Origin: Mesostigma viride
Lineage: Eukaryota > Streptophyta > Mesostigmatophyceae > Mesostigmatales > Mesostigmataceae
Assembly (NCBI GenBank): GCA_009746045.1
Contig: RPFO01001513.1
Coordinates: 1 to 37,626 of the forward strand
DNA length: 37,626 nt
Direction: 5' to 3'
The notes under the pieces are model-generated. The model did no database searches, was not told the origin of the DNA, and was given only the letters and a program-made list of their open reading frames with translations. Below are positions 19,252-30,226 of the stretch, one piece after another. Numbering within the stretch: the stretch's first letter is position 1; each line of letters starts with the position of its first letter. The position numbers and the translations under genes were made by a program.

Positions 19252-21214
19252 TCAGTTCCTCCCTAGCCAGCTGCAGAGAGAGAAGTGCATGATTCCCCTG
19301 CTCCCTAGTATACCCCTCAGGCAGCCCCCTGACATTAATCCTATCCACAGGACGGTTTTCATTGTAAGTGGGCAACCTAGAGGGGGATGCAGGGGGAGAG
19401 GGAGAAGATGGTGTTGCTGCTGCAGCATTCACAGGAGAGACCTGCTGAGAGGGAAGTGCTACTTGAGTGAGCTGAGCAGGATGGGCAAACATGGGCTGTG
19501 TAGGAGGGTTAGACAACATAGGGGTGGGCTGGGTGGGGGTGTGAGTGTGTGTCACTTCCCGCCTCCTGCTGCGGGCCTCCTCCCAATCATGGAAGGTGGG
19601 AGAGAGGGACACTTCATCGTCAGTAGGGTTAGTAAGATCATGATGCAGCCAGGTAGGCAGCCACCTACCCGCCCCTCTCAGGATGGCGTTTGTAGGAGCT
19701 CCAGACGCACCAGACGCACCCTGCTGCCCTGCACCCTCCTCCCTGAGAGGAGAGCCTGCAGGGCAGGCAGCAGGTCGTCGCACACCCTGCGTGTGCCCTC
19801 TTGGAGGTTGGGCAGGCCCAGGATGTGCGTGATGATTGCACACACCAGGCTGCCCGCCTCCGCGACGTGCATCTGCTGGCTCCTGTCGGCCAGCCCACGG
19901 AAGGAGGCTGTGGCTGTCTGTATGGCACGCCACACGGCCTCATCACCCAGGGTGATGAAGTCGCGACCTTGCAGGTCGCCCTCCAGCAGTGCTGGTTGCT
20001 GCCCAGCTGGGTGGGACCCTGAGGCCCCTCCGGCCCTGCCAGGGACTTGTCCTTGTTGCGGCTAGAGGGGGCCTGCCCCCCAGAGCCGCTGGAGGTGCCC
20101 GTGACACCCTCCATGGGGGCTGCATCCCCCGCCAGCGCCGGAGGCGCCGGCGTCGCTGCCGGGGTCCCTGCGACCCCGGGCGCTTGTGTCGCCGCCGGGG
20201 TCCCTGCGACCCCGGTGGCCTCCTCAGCCACCTGGCCCCCCACGCTGGGCGGGGGAGCCTGCGGCTGAGGTTGGACCCTCTGACCTGCCAGAGGGTCCTG
20301 GGTGGCTTCACCACCCATGGGCGTGTTGGGGGCGTCTGCCGCCCCGCGCTCCGTCGCAGGCGGCATCGCAGCCGCCTCACGCCTATCCGGGCCCCAGCCA
20401 ACTGGCGTGACTTGGGGCCACGGCCCCAACGGAGTCAGCGCGATCTCTGGTCTGGCGACCACGCGCAGCGCCTCTCTCTGGCGCTGCCTGGACGCCCACT
20501 GATCAACAGTGCCGGGGTTGTGCCTCGGCCGATTGGCGAAACAGTACAGCCAAACTGCCACCTGAACCAGTGGGATCTGCATCCTAAGACGCCCCTCGAT
20601 CAGCGTGTGCACCCGATGAACCTCTATCGCGTGATCTGCTCATCTGGAAGCAACTGAAAACGTTGGTGCATGATCCGGCCGTTCACCGAAATGAACGCCG
20701 GGATGTCGTCCTCCCCAAGGGGGAGAAAATGGGGTGGGCGCCCGAACGCGACCGGGGGCGGAACATGTTCCCCATACCGGTCAATGTCCATGGTGGCCAT
20801 CTGTCGGCCCACGGAAAGGTTGCCAGACGTCGCAGGTGTCTGTGACGAAAGCTCGAGCGAAGGCCGAGGCCTCGCAGGCTGCACCTCGCCATCCTCCTCG
20901 AGGAATCACTCCGCTCACGACCCCCGTCACCTGCGACGGGGGAATTCGTGCCCGGGGGACCTGCCCCCCAGGTGCCATGGCGGACGAACCGCCAGTGGCA
21001 AACGGCCGACCGCTCGCCATCCCCCGGGCGCCGGGCCCCACCTGCGGGCCCCGACGCCTGGGTGGTCAGCGACCACCGTGCGGAAGGTGACGTTGGGCGT
21101 CACCCTCGCATCGTTGGTGGAGGGCGTGCCCTCCGGCGAAAGGCGGGGTGAGGTGCGCCTGGCAGGCGCCTTCCCCTTGTTGTTGTTGCCGTTGTTGCCG
21201 TTGTTGGAAGCCAT
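19252..21214 (-). pseudogene. Element D 5' coding region (gag N-terminal part or leader protein), frameshifted
   Basis: The start is probably the ATG at 21,214, which opens MASNNGNNGNNNKGK. Coding character continues across at least three frame changes, near 20,620, 19,950 and 19,700, and a stop near 20,927. Visible blocks are DRYGEHVPPPVAFGRPPHF, a Pro/Ala-rich stretch with a repeated GVAGTPAAT, a helical block (RAIQTATASFRGLADRSQQM) and a Ser/Pro/Thr-rich linker leading into the gag-like region. I recognise no domain. It could be the counterpart of the A/B leader protein or simply a long gag N-terminus. The frameshifts may be decay or sequencing errors. Confidence 0.5.
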
Positions 21215-21246
21215 ATCTTTTTTTTTCTTGTAAAAAAAATATCGAA

Positions 21247-21258
21247 CTTTTCAGTCCA
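21247..21258 (-). other. Primer-binding site of element D
   Basis: On the minus strand TGGACTGAAAAG directly follows the 5' LTR. A TGG start at this position is the classic sign of priming by a tRNA 3' CCA end. I cannot name the tRNA. Confidence 0.65.
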
Positions 21259-21715
21259 AGTTGGATGGAGACTAGGGACGACGAACAACTGCGAAAGCTG
21301 AGAGCGAATGATGATTGTATTACAATAATACAATGAGAGAGCAAAGGAAGCTGAGGGCTCAGAATGGAACGTCTGGGCAAACTCGGGTGCTGCGGCACTC
21401 CCCAGTGCTACGCCTATATGCCTATGGCGGTGCTCCCTGCAGCACACAACCAGTGGACAACTGTACACTGCAATGCCATGCGACCACGTCACTAGCATCA
21501 ACTACACTCGGCCCGTCCAGAACCGGATAACCCGGGTCTGGCGGGTCGAGCTAGAGTCTAGGCACAGTCTGGCACTAACCGCACATCGGTCCACATGACA
21601 CCTCAGTACCGTACACCCTGCCGTACTGTACTGAGGTGTCCCGCTCAGCCGCGGTAGGCAATACGCGGCGCGCAGGCCGGAAATCCGTGTGTCAGCCTAA
21701 GCATCTCATCTAACT
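21259..21715 (-). repeat. 5' LTR of element D
   Basis: This 457-bp LTR reads AGTTAGATG...CATCCAACT on the minus strand. It contains an inverted repeat with 13-bp perfect arms (GACACCTCAGTAC at 21,597-21,609 and its complement at 21,628-21,640), also present in the other LTR at 13,573-13,616. It may act in RNA 3'-end formation. Confidence 0.92.
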
Positions 21716-23543
21716 AGAGGACTATGATGGCCCTGTGATTTTGGGTCAGAATTTTCTGGGCAATCCTGGGATTTCTATCAGAGCTACAGCTCTGAGAAGA
21801 GATGGCTGGGGGATGATTCCCCTAGAAAATTTCAGGACAACATTTCCAGTCAGGTGCAGGGCCAAGCCGGTCAAGGGTGTAAAATGGGATGAAGGGGAGG
21901 TGCCCCCAGCGGCCAGTTTGGTGATTCCAGCTGTGTTGCACCCCAGCAGTATTGGCATAACTCACAGGAGCCTTGCTGCACACTCTCCTTTGACATATGA
22001 CCAGCTGGTCCAAGAGATGAGCTCGCCTACTTTGTTTGAGGCTTGGAAGCTCGCCTTCTCCAAGGCATTGGAGGAGTGGTTGCAGTTTGAGTGTGCTGCA
22101 CCAACAGACAGACGTCCCCCAGCATCAAGGAAGCTTGCTTTGAGATTTGTGCTGAAGAGGAAGGTTGTGGATGAGGTATCAGTGCCCCATGTCAGGCCTG
22201 TCCTGAATGAGTATCACGGCACGGGGAGTCTGCCAGGAGAGGAGCTATACACGCCAGGGATGCTACACGACACATGGAGAATTTTGCTATGTCTCTACGT
22301 GGGGTTGCTGAACAGGGGAGCAGCTATGTCATCAGTGCTGCTGGACTTCAAGAGGGCATTTTTAAAATCTGATCCAGAAGTGGCCAGGAGGGTGTGGAAG
22401 CAGGATGAGCCTTACTGTGTTGAGGTGCCTGCCATCTGGAAGCTGGAGCTGCATCAACAATTCCTGGTTATTCTGAAGGGCCTGGAAGGACTCAGGTCGA
22501 GCCCAATCATCTGGAGACTCACGCTGCAGGAAGCTCTGATCAGTGAGTGTGGCTTGAGAGTGTCTTCAGTTGATCCCTGTTTGCTGCTGGCCCAATGGGA
22601 GGGTCTGCCAGTGTATGCTAGTTTGCATGGAGATGATCTGCATTTGCTAGCCCCCACGACCTGGCTGAAGAAGTTTATTCCTGTCATCAGTGGCAAGTTT
22701 TCACTGGGCAAGGAGCTGTGGCAGGAGCCCAACAAGCCTGTAGTGTTCTGTGGAATGCAGGCTACCCTGTTCAGGAGGGACGGGGAGTGGAGTATCAGGC
22801 TTCAGGCTGGAGGAGATTATAAACAGACCATTGTGAAGGCCTTGCCAGAGAAGATCACCCAGGCTGCAGGACCTGAGTTGAGAGGCATGTGGGCCTGGTT
22901 TGCCAGCATCTGTGGTCCGTCTTTGATGGTCCATAGCAGAATGCCTGATGAGGTACTTGAGGATGAGAAGCCTCGAGTCATAGCCCGGTTGGTGGAGAGT
23001 ACCCCTGATCTGATTTTGTCTGGGATTGACTTTGCCCAGCCTATCACCTTGGAGATCTTTGTTGACAGTTCCATGGATGCTCGCCAGGTTACCAAGGTCA
23101 GGGGGAGATCTGCTGCTCTGTTTGCTTTTTATCAGAGCAGGGCAAGTTTGTTCAGCTGGTACAGCAGACTGCAGAAGAGGGTCTGTATCAGTTCAGATGT
23201 GGCAGAATGCAGGGCCATATGCGAGGGGATCCAGTCCAGCCTGTACATAAAGGAGTTAATGCTGGAGCTGGCTTCAGTTACCCCTTGGACCTTGCAGATG
23301 GAGACGTTGTTGCTAACAGACAGCATGGGTATGGTCCAGTTTGTTCACAAGCAGCTGGCCAGGAGCCGGGACCTGGATTATTTGTTGCTGAAGGAGTTGG
23401 CCAGTTTGGTTGACTTGAAGCATATCCCTGGCGAGGAGAACCCTGCTGATGCATTGACAAAGCTGCCACACAAGGCCCCAGCCCAGTACAATGTACTGAG
23501 GAAGCTCATGAGTGCTGACTGTCAAGTCGGTCTATCTGTCTAA
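21716..23543 (+). pseudogene. pol: Element A pol, piece 3: end of protease, reverse transcriptase, RNase H
   Basis: This piece starts with the duplicated AGAGG and continues the protease (VILGQNFLG). The connector and RT follow, with motif A LLDFKRAF and the box HGDD. RNase H keeps FVDSSM, AECRA, LLTDS and the closing NPADALTK, ending in TAA. The frame is open for the whole length and nearly identical to B, so these domains are undamaged here. The piece is cut off from the rest of pol by element D. Confidence 0.9.
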
Positions 23544-24290
23544 AAGCTGAGAGCTGGGTGCTTAAGTCTCTGGATATCAGGCTGGGAGCTTGATTGTACA
23601 TAATCCTGAGCACACCTTGAGGGGTGAGACATGTCTCTGGTGTGGGAATGTCTGACATTGTCTCTGATGGAGAGATGTCTATCTGGGGTTTTCATCTCAG
23701 TCTGAGGTTTCCCCAGATCTGTGGTTTGTGGGCGGGGTTCGATTCCCTGGTGCCGTCTTAAGGCGGAGTTTCACGGACTGGCTGACCCATCCACCATGCT
23801 GGTGAGGTGGCGACAGGTCCCCTGATTTTCCACGGTTGGAACGAGTATAGGAGCTTGTGTTTTGCATGTGCTTCGCGTAGATGTTGTGTCTGGTTCGATA
23901 AGGGGCAGCAGACCGGCGCCGACTCCCGTCTGGGGGTCAGCAATGTTTTCTGATGAGCTGTTGTGGGTGATCTGTGGGGTTTCGCCTAAGGTCCTGAAGG
24001 TTGTACATACTTCTCAAGTTCTTAGCTGAACACCTATGGGCTGCCACAGTTGGCCAACCTCTTGTACATGGGTAACACAACGAGCTTCCCGTGAAGGGAT
24101 AGGGACTCATTGTAATTTGTTTGTGCTCCTGAGCCAGTATGGGTGCTATGTACATATAATAAGGAATCCAAGCTGACTGTCATGCCCAGCGGGTTGTGAC
24201 TTGTAGTCGGGGAGGATGTCCAGTACCCATTGTGTGTGTTTGTATGTAGACTTGTGTGAGCTGCTACAGCTCAAGAAAAGAAAGGATTGG
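23544..24290 (+). other. 3' noncoding region of element A with polypurine tract
   Basis: This 747-bp stretch is conserved in B and C. It holds a T-arm-like box GGTTCGATTCC (23,736-23,746) with a 5-bp flanking stem, and the polypurine tract 24,273-24,290 against the LTR. No ORF with recognisable content is present. Confidence 0.75.
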
Positions 24291-24987
24291 AGTTAACGCC
24301 AAGCGCATTGGCGTGATCCTGATTCGGCATATCTCTGCGATTCCAGCTGCACCGGAACGAGTTCATTCCGACAAGTATCAAGAAAGTTATGGCGTTCCGA
24401 CTTCCCGGTCGCGCGCGAGCGCGAGCCGGCTGTTCTTCTAAGTCGGACGTGAATATTTGCCGACGACATATGGGGTCGACAGTAATTCCTGGGCTGACAG
24501 GAATTAGGTGCTGTACCTACGACGGTATTGGATTGATACGTCGTACGCAGGAAATAGGAACCTTAACCTGTGGTCTGTTGGTACCGCAGGCTTAGTCCTG
24601 GACTTCTAGGTGCAGATGCAATAGTCACTGTGGACTGTGCTCTGTAGTCACTGTGCCTGTATGGCAGACCTACTGTATAGGAGTTGGGCGCTGTACAGGT
24701 AGTGAATACTGTACCGGGGGTGTTAATACTGAGCAGGCCTACGAGGCTGCTCAGGCCTAGCAAGCACAGTGCACAAGTATATAAACAATAGGCCAGTGCC
24801 AAATGGGCATCTCTTGCGAGCCCGCCTCACGTGTTGTGCCTTGACTTGGCAAGCGCGTGTACAAGCCTCAAGTGTGTGAGCGCTGTAAACATTATCCGAT
24901 TTTAACAAAGCTCCGTTTCCAACCATATTCACACATTGCTGCATTGCAACCATATCCTTCACATTGCGTGTGCGAAGAACGTTAACT
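24291..24987 (+). repeat. 3' LTR of element A
   Basis: This 697-bp LTR pairs with 502-1,196. Around 24,720-24,765 it carries variants typical of the element C LTR (TTAATACT, CCTACGAGG, GGCCTAGC) where the 5' LTR and both B LTRs differ. That is a possible conversion patch. Confidence 0.93.
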
Positions 24988-24992
24988 CCGGG

Positions 24993-27449
24993 TACTGGCG
25001 GATCTCAGCACGCCCCCAACGGTTACTACGGTCTCCAATGCCAACACTGAACTTTTTGCTGATTTGCTTACGACTTGCGATTTGGTCAGTGCCAACACCC
25101 GCTTTCCACATAGTCCAGATGCTTTGGTCACACACACCTCGCCAACTGGCACTGAACGCTGCATCGACTATGTTGTAATGCGCAAGCGTCATCAAGGATC
25201 TGTACTAGCTGCTCGCTCGCATGTGATCCCCCTGGTGCGCTCCGATCATCGCATCGTCACCGCCCGCATCCGCCTGCGATTCCCCTCGCCCTCTCGTAAG
25301 CACGTGGCACCACCTGATTTGCGCACACTTCAGTTGCTTGAGAAATCTGACGACGCTCTGGAGGACTTTCCTGAAAAACGCGCCCACAAGCGCGCGGCAG
25401 AGGCGTTCGTCGACGCGCTGGACATCCCCGGCGGCCAGCCACGCCCAGCTGTTCGCTGCCGGCCCGGCATCGGCCCTTCGGCACCTCGCTGACAAGCTGC
25501 CCGCGGCCGGGGCCCTGCTGCCCCCCCGCCGCCCGCCCCGCTTCACCAGCCTGCACCGGCTCCCCGCCGTCATCCAGGCCCGGCAAGCCCTGCGCGGCAA
25601 CAACAGCGACCCCGCCCGCTACGCCCGCCTCAAAGCCGATTACCACTCGGCCATCCGGCAGGCGACCAAGGAGCAGGAGGACCTTCATGTCCGCGAGTAC
25701 TTCGCCCACCTCAACTGAAGGACTGGTCAGCACGGCAAGTACGCCTGGACCCGCCTGCGTCACGCCCAACGGCCCGCCGGCGGCGCGCAGCCGGCGCAGC
25801 GGACGCTCTCTGGCTCTGACCGCAGCAGCAGCTCGACCAGTGGTATTCCTCCCAGTCCCGGCTGCTCGGCGCCCCCCCGCCGCCTCCGCCGCTTGGCCCT
25901 CTGGCGGCCGCACGCCTGGCAGTAGCACCGGCGGACATCCCTGCGCCGCCCACGCCGCCCGCCGCTGAGCAGGACTACACGTACCCAGCCCTGACGGAAC
26001 CCCTGGCCGACCCCAACGAGCTACCGCCGTTCACCGAGCTCCAGCTGAGCACCGCCACCAAGCAACTCCGCTTCTACGCCGCCGTTGGACCTGACCAGCT
26101 CCCAGCCCCGGTGATTAAGCTGACGGCGCTCACGGGGCTCCTGCTTGACGTCTGCAACCGGATCCTGCAATTGCCGACGCGCCGCCGATTCCTGAGTGGA
26201 TGCAGCACAGCTACCGTATTATGCTGTACAAAAACAAAGGTTCCCCTGACGACCCCGCCAACTACCGAGGAGTCTGCATCCAGAGCGCTGCACTCAAGTT
26301 GTTCGATCATGCGCATGATCCTCAACCGCCTTCGTTCTGCTCTCGACTGTCACCTTGGGGAAAGTCAAATGGGCTTCCGTCCTGGGCGCAACACCGTCCT
26401 GGACGCAACACCGGCCATCTTCGTCGCGCGTCGCCTCTTCGAGGAAATCGCTCTCCTGCATGCAGCCTGGTGAGTTTCCCGCCATCCTGATCTTCGTCGA
26501 CTTCATTAAGGCTATTGATTCTGTCCTCTGGGACGCTCTACGGGCTGTACTTGCTCGCGCTTGCGTCCCCACTCCCCTGATTACCGGCATCCGCACGCTG
26601 TATGAGGGGTCGACCACTTCGGTGCGCACTCAACACGGCATTACCCCGCCATGCCCACTGCAGACCGGCGTCTGGCAGGGTTGCGTCCTGTCGCCGTACC
26701 TGTTTATTATTGTAGTGGATTATGTTATGCGCCAGGCACGTGCTCGCATTGCTAGCATTGCAGGCCGTGCCCCTGGCCTAGCGATCACGAACGAGCTTGG
26801 AGAAGGGGGGCCGACTAACAAGCAGAATCTACTAGCTGACCTCATTTATGCCGACGACATCACGCTCATCGAGAAGCCGGAGACTGTCTGCCCAACTTTG
26901 GCTGGACTGCCTGGCGCTCGAGGCTCGGGCGGTTGGTCTAGAAATCAGCCCCAAAACGGAGGCCCTGGCCCTCGGCATGGCAGGGCCCCCACCCACACTC
27001 CGCCTCTTAGACGATGCCGAGGTCAACTACCCTCCTTCCGGCCGCTTCAAGCTGCTCGGCAGTTGGCTTCCCGACTGCGAGGACGACATGACGACACGGA
27101 TCGGCATGGCGTGGGCGCACCTCCATGACCACCGCCGCTGGTGGAGCAACCCCGCCCTACCCCGGATCGTCAAGCGTGACCTCTTCAAGGTCGTCATTCT
27201 GACGATCCTGCATGACCTACGGCGCCGAGACCTGGACACTGATGCAGGAGCTGGAGCAACGACTCGACGGCGCCGTCACCCAGATGCTGCGCAAGGCCCT
27301 TAATAATATCCCCTTTGGTTTGCACATTAGTAATGAGGATTTGTACGCTGATTTGCCCTATGTTTCCCACATTATTAGGCACAGGCGCCTGGGCCTAGCC
27401 GGGCACCTGGCCCGCATAGATCAGGTAGATACATCAGATAGACTATAGC
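24993..27449 (+). pseudogene. LINE endonuclease C-terminus and reverse transcriptase (continuation of 1-501)
   Basis: After the CCGGG duplication the endonuclease resumes, shifts frame once near 25,050, and ends with RCIDYVVMR and SDHRIVTARI, the typical C-terminal SDH motif. Reverse transcriptase follows: YRIMLYKNKG (fingers), GFRPGRNT, FVDFIKAID (motif A), GVWQGCVLSPYLF (motif B) and YADD at 26,847-26,858 (motif C). A C-terminal block YGAETWTL...RRLGLAGHLAR is typical of RTE/CR1-like LINEs. Several frameshifts lie between 25,490 and 27,300, so the copy is dead even apart from element A. Confidence 0.85.
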
Positions 27450-28658
27450 TGGCACCAAGCCCGCCCAGCCTGGGCGTTTTGTCCTCACCTGGCGTGCCCC
27501 CGGCCGCGCGCGGCAGGGCCGCCACCCGTGGACTTTTCGTGATAGACTCGGCATGGACATGTGCTACACTAGACGTGACGGGCTCACCCCCGGGCAGCCT
27601 CCTGGTTTTTCTGTAATATGGAGGCAGATGGTGCGCAAGGAAAGATGGCAAGTAGTGATGAAGGAGACCACCCCCAAGCCTGTGGGGGCTCGATCCGCGT
27701 GTGACCAAGTATGGCATTCATAGCGATTCGGGCCGCGGTGCCCACACCCCTGTAACTAGGACCTAGATAGCTTACACCATCCATTCCATCCCATGTTCCC
27801 CTCCCACTAAGGGTGTCTATTAATTAATTATAAGATCTCCCAACGGATTCATGTTATAATTTAATTTCATGTTGAGGCAGTAGGATTGTTTGATTACTAT
27901 CCCCACGAGCCACGAGATAGCCATGGCTGACAGCGGCGCCCATAACTTTCACGTTTGGGCTCCAAATTTTGCCGCGACTATCACAATCGCTTCGTCTTTC
28001 TAAGACGCACATGCTGATATATTTTCTCGAAGCAGTCACGCAATATCATGACGAGCGAAGGCTCCTCTACCGGCAACGCAGCCGGCTGGCGGCTAAGCTG
28101 AGCCCTGAAAATATGTCTGCAGCTTCGGCTGGAGCTCCGCCCTCCGGCCGGGAAGGCAGCGGTGCCACTAGTCAAGCATTAGTGGTCGCCTCGGCCTCTC
28201 CCTGGACCTCGCCATCGGCATCGCCCGAGCTAGCCCAAACGCAGTCGCCCTGAGGAATCGCCCCCTGCCGAGCCGAGCCTGGGCGCAGTCGCCTTTGCCG
28301 TCACCTCAGCCGCATGGTGGCAACAAGGTCCGAAGCCGACCCAGGCCACTTTATGCACGACCTGTTCTACGGGACACGCGCCTCGATTCTTGCCCTGTGC
28401 CATTGCTTCATTTGTCCTGGCTTCGATCAGATTACTTGCCCACGCTCCTTGTTATGATATGCTCACATGGGTCTTATTGCACCCACAGACTGCCGGATCG
28501 TTAGCGTGTCCATTTAGCTAGCGTGCCCGCATGCAGCTGTGGCATGCCTTTGTCATGAAGGAGACTGGGGGTCTCTGCCCTTTCTCCTGTTGTGCGCACA
28601 CACTGAGGGATTAAAAGCACTTCGGTGCTCCGTGACTGACCCCAACGGGAGCACGTGT
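27450..28658 (+). other. 3' noncoding region, probably of the LINE
   Basis: No gene is recognised in about 1.2 kb. It contains a short TTAATTAATTA run near 27,820. Near the end a conserved hairpin lies just before the tail (28,625-28,654: GTGCTCCGT pairing with ACGGGAGCAC with one bulge). A related sequence occurs inverted at 37,436-37,461. Frames of 60-94 residues show no domain. Confidence 0.5.
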
Positions 28659-28720
28659 TTAATTAATTAATTAATTAATTAATTAATTAATTAATTAATT
28701 AATTAATTAATTAATTAATT
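28659..28720 (+). repeat. (TTAA)n tail of the LINE
   Basis: About 62 bp of perfect TTAA units follow the 3' hairpin. Short tandem tails instead of poly(A) are common at the ends of RTE-like LINEs. Confidence 0.85.
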
Positions 28721-28782
28721 GCTTCGTTGTGCCGAGCGGCCGCCAGGCCGTCGGGTGCATCCCAGACCTGCCCCGCTACTCT

Positions 28783-29479
28783 AGTTAACGTTCTTTGCAC
28801 ACGCAATGTGAAGGATATGGTTGCAATGCAGCAATGTGTGAATATGGTTGGAAACGGAGCTTTGTTAAAATCGGATAATGTTTACAGCGCTCACACACTT
28901 GAGGCTTGTACACGCGCTTGCCAAGTCAAGGCACAACACGTGAGGCGGGCTCGCAAGAGATGCCCATTTGGCACTGGCCTATTGTTTATATACTTGTGCA
29001 CTGTGCTTGCTAGTCCTGAGCAGCCTAGGAGGCCTGCTCAGTAATAACACCCCCGGTACAGTATTCACTACCTGTACAGCGCCCAACTCCTATACAGTAG
29101 GTCTGCCATACAGGCACAGTGACTACAGAGCACAGTCCACAGTGACTATTGCATCTGCACCTAGAAGTCCAGGACTAAGCCTGCGGTACCAACAGACCAC
29201 AGGTTAAGGTTCCTATTTCCTGCGTACGACGTATTAATCCAATACCGTCGTAGGTACAGCACCTAATTCCTGTCAGCCCAGGAATTACTGTCGACCCCAT
29301 ATGTCGTCGGCAAATATTCACGTCCGACTTAGAAGAACAGCCGGCTCGCGCTCGCGCGCGACCGGGAAGTCGGAACGCCATAACTTTCTTGATACTTGTC
29401 GGAATGAACTCGTTCCGGTGCCGCTGGAATCGCAGAGATATGCCGAATCAGGATCACGCCAATGCGCTTGGCGTTAACT
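28783..29479 (-). repeat. 3' LTR of element B
   Basis: This 697-bp LTR has the same AGTT...AACT ends as A. Variants in its middle match the A 5' LTR and not the A 3' LTR. Confidence 0.94.
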
Positions 29480-30226
29480 CCAATCCTTTCTTTTCTTGAG
29501 CTGTAGCAGCTCACACAAGTCTACATACAAACACACACAATGGGTACTGGACATCCTCCCCGACTACAAGTCACAACCCGCTGGGCATGACAGTCAGCTT
29601 GGATTCCTTATTATATGTACATAGCACCCATACTGGCTCAGGAGCACAAACAAATTACAATGAGTCCCTATCCCTTCACGGGAGGCTCGTTGTGTTACCC
29701 ATGTACAAGAGGTTGGCCAACTGTGGCAGCCCATAGGTGTTCAGCTAAGAACTTGAGAAGTATGTACAACCTTCAGGACCTTAGGCGAAACCCCACAGAT
29801 CACCCACAACAGCTCATCAGAAAACATTGCTGACCCCCAGACGGGAGTCGGCGCCGGTCTGCTGCCCCTTATCGAACCAGACACAACATCTACGCGAAGC
29901 ACATGCAAAACACAAGCTCCTATACTCGTTCCAACCGTGGAAAATCAGGGGACCTGTCGCCACCTCACCAGCATGGTGGATGGGTCAGCCAGTCCGTGAA
30001 ACTCCGCCTTAAGACGGCACCAGGGAATCGAACCCCGCCCACAAACCACAGATCTGGGGAAACCTCAGACTGAGATGAAAACCCCAGATAGACATCTCTC
30101 CATCAGAGACAATGTCAGACATTCCCACACCAGAGACATGTCTCACCCCTCAAGGTGTGCTCAGGATTATGTACAATCAAGCTCCCAGCCTGATATCCAG
30201 AGACTTAAGCACCCAGCTCTCAGCTT
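29480..30226 (-). other. 3' noncoding region of element B with polypurine tract
   Basis: The polypurine tract lies against the LTR (29,480-29,497 on the minus strand). The T-arm-like box is at 30,024-30,034. It is nearly identical to the same region in A. Confidence 0.75.

Larger units (their letters stand above)
12348..21715 (-). mobile_element. Element D: second Copia-like LTR retrotransposon, minus strand
   Basis: The element has 457-bp LTRs (12,348-13,691 with an insertion inside, and 21,259-21,715), ends AGTT...AACT and target duplication AGAGG. On the minus strand the order is 5' LTR, TGG-type primer site, long 5' coding region, gag with zinc knuckles fused to integrase, protease, RT and RNase H, then about 1.1 kb of noncoding sequence. 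The LTRs differ at three positions within their first 50 bases. Reading frames are broken at several points, so this copy is inactive. Proteins are only distantly similar to A/B, so it is a separate family of the same lineage. Confidence 0.9.
502..24987 (+). mobile_element. Element A: Copia-superfamily LTR retrotransposon, disrupted by elements C and D
   Basis: The element has two LTRs of 695 and 697 bp and a 5-bp target duplication (CCGGG). It carries a leader ORF, gag, and a pol split into three pieces by nested insertions C and D. Without C, D and the duplicated target of D it would be about 8.04 kb, matching the 8,031-bp sister copy B. The LTRs differ at about eight positions (six substitutions, two 1-base indels), the most of any element here, which fits its place as the oldest LTR element. 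It is inactive because of both insertions and a 1-base deletion early in pol. It sits inside the endonuclease of a LINE. Confidence 0.93.

Noticed and set aside
26074-26629. Minus-strand frames opposite the LINE reverse transcriptase
   Set aside because: The plus strand has clear RT motifs including YADD; the minus frames have none.
28659-28720. Telomeric repeat
   Set aside because: TTAA units lack a G-rich strand and directly follow a LINE 3' end; a LINE tail is the simpler reading.
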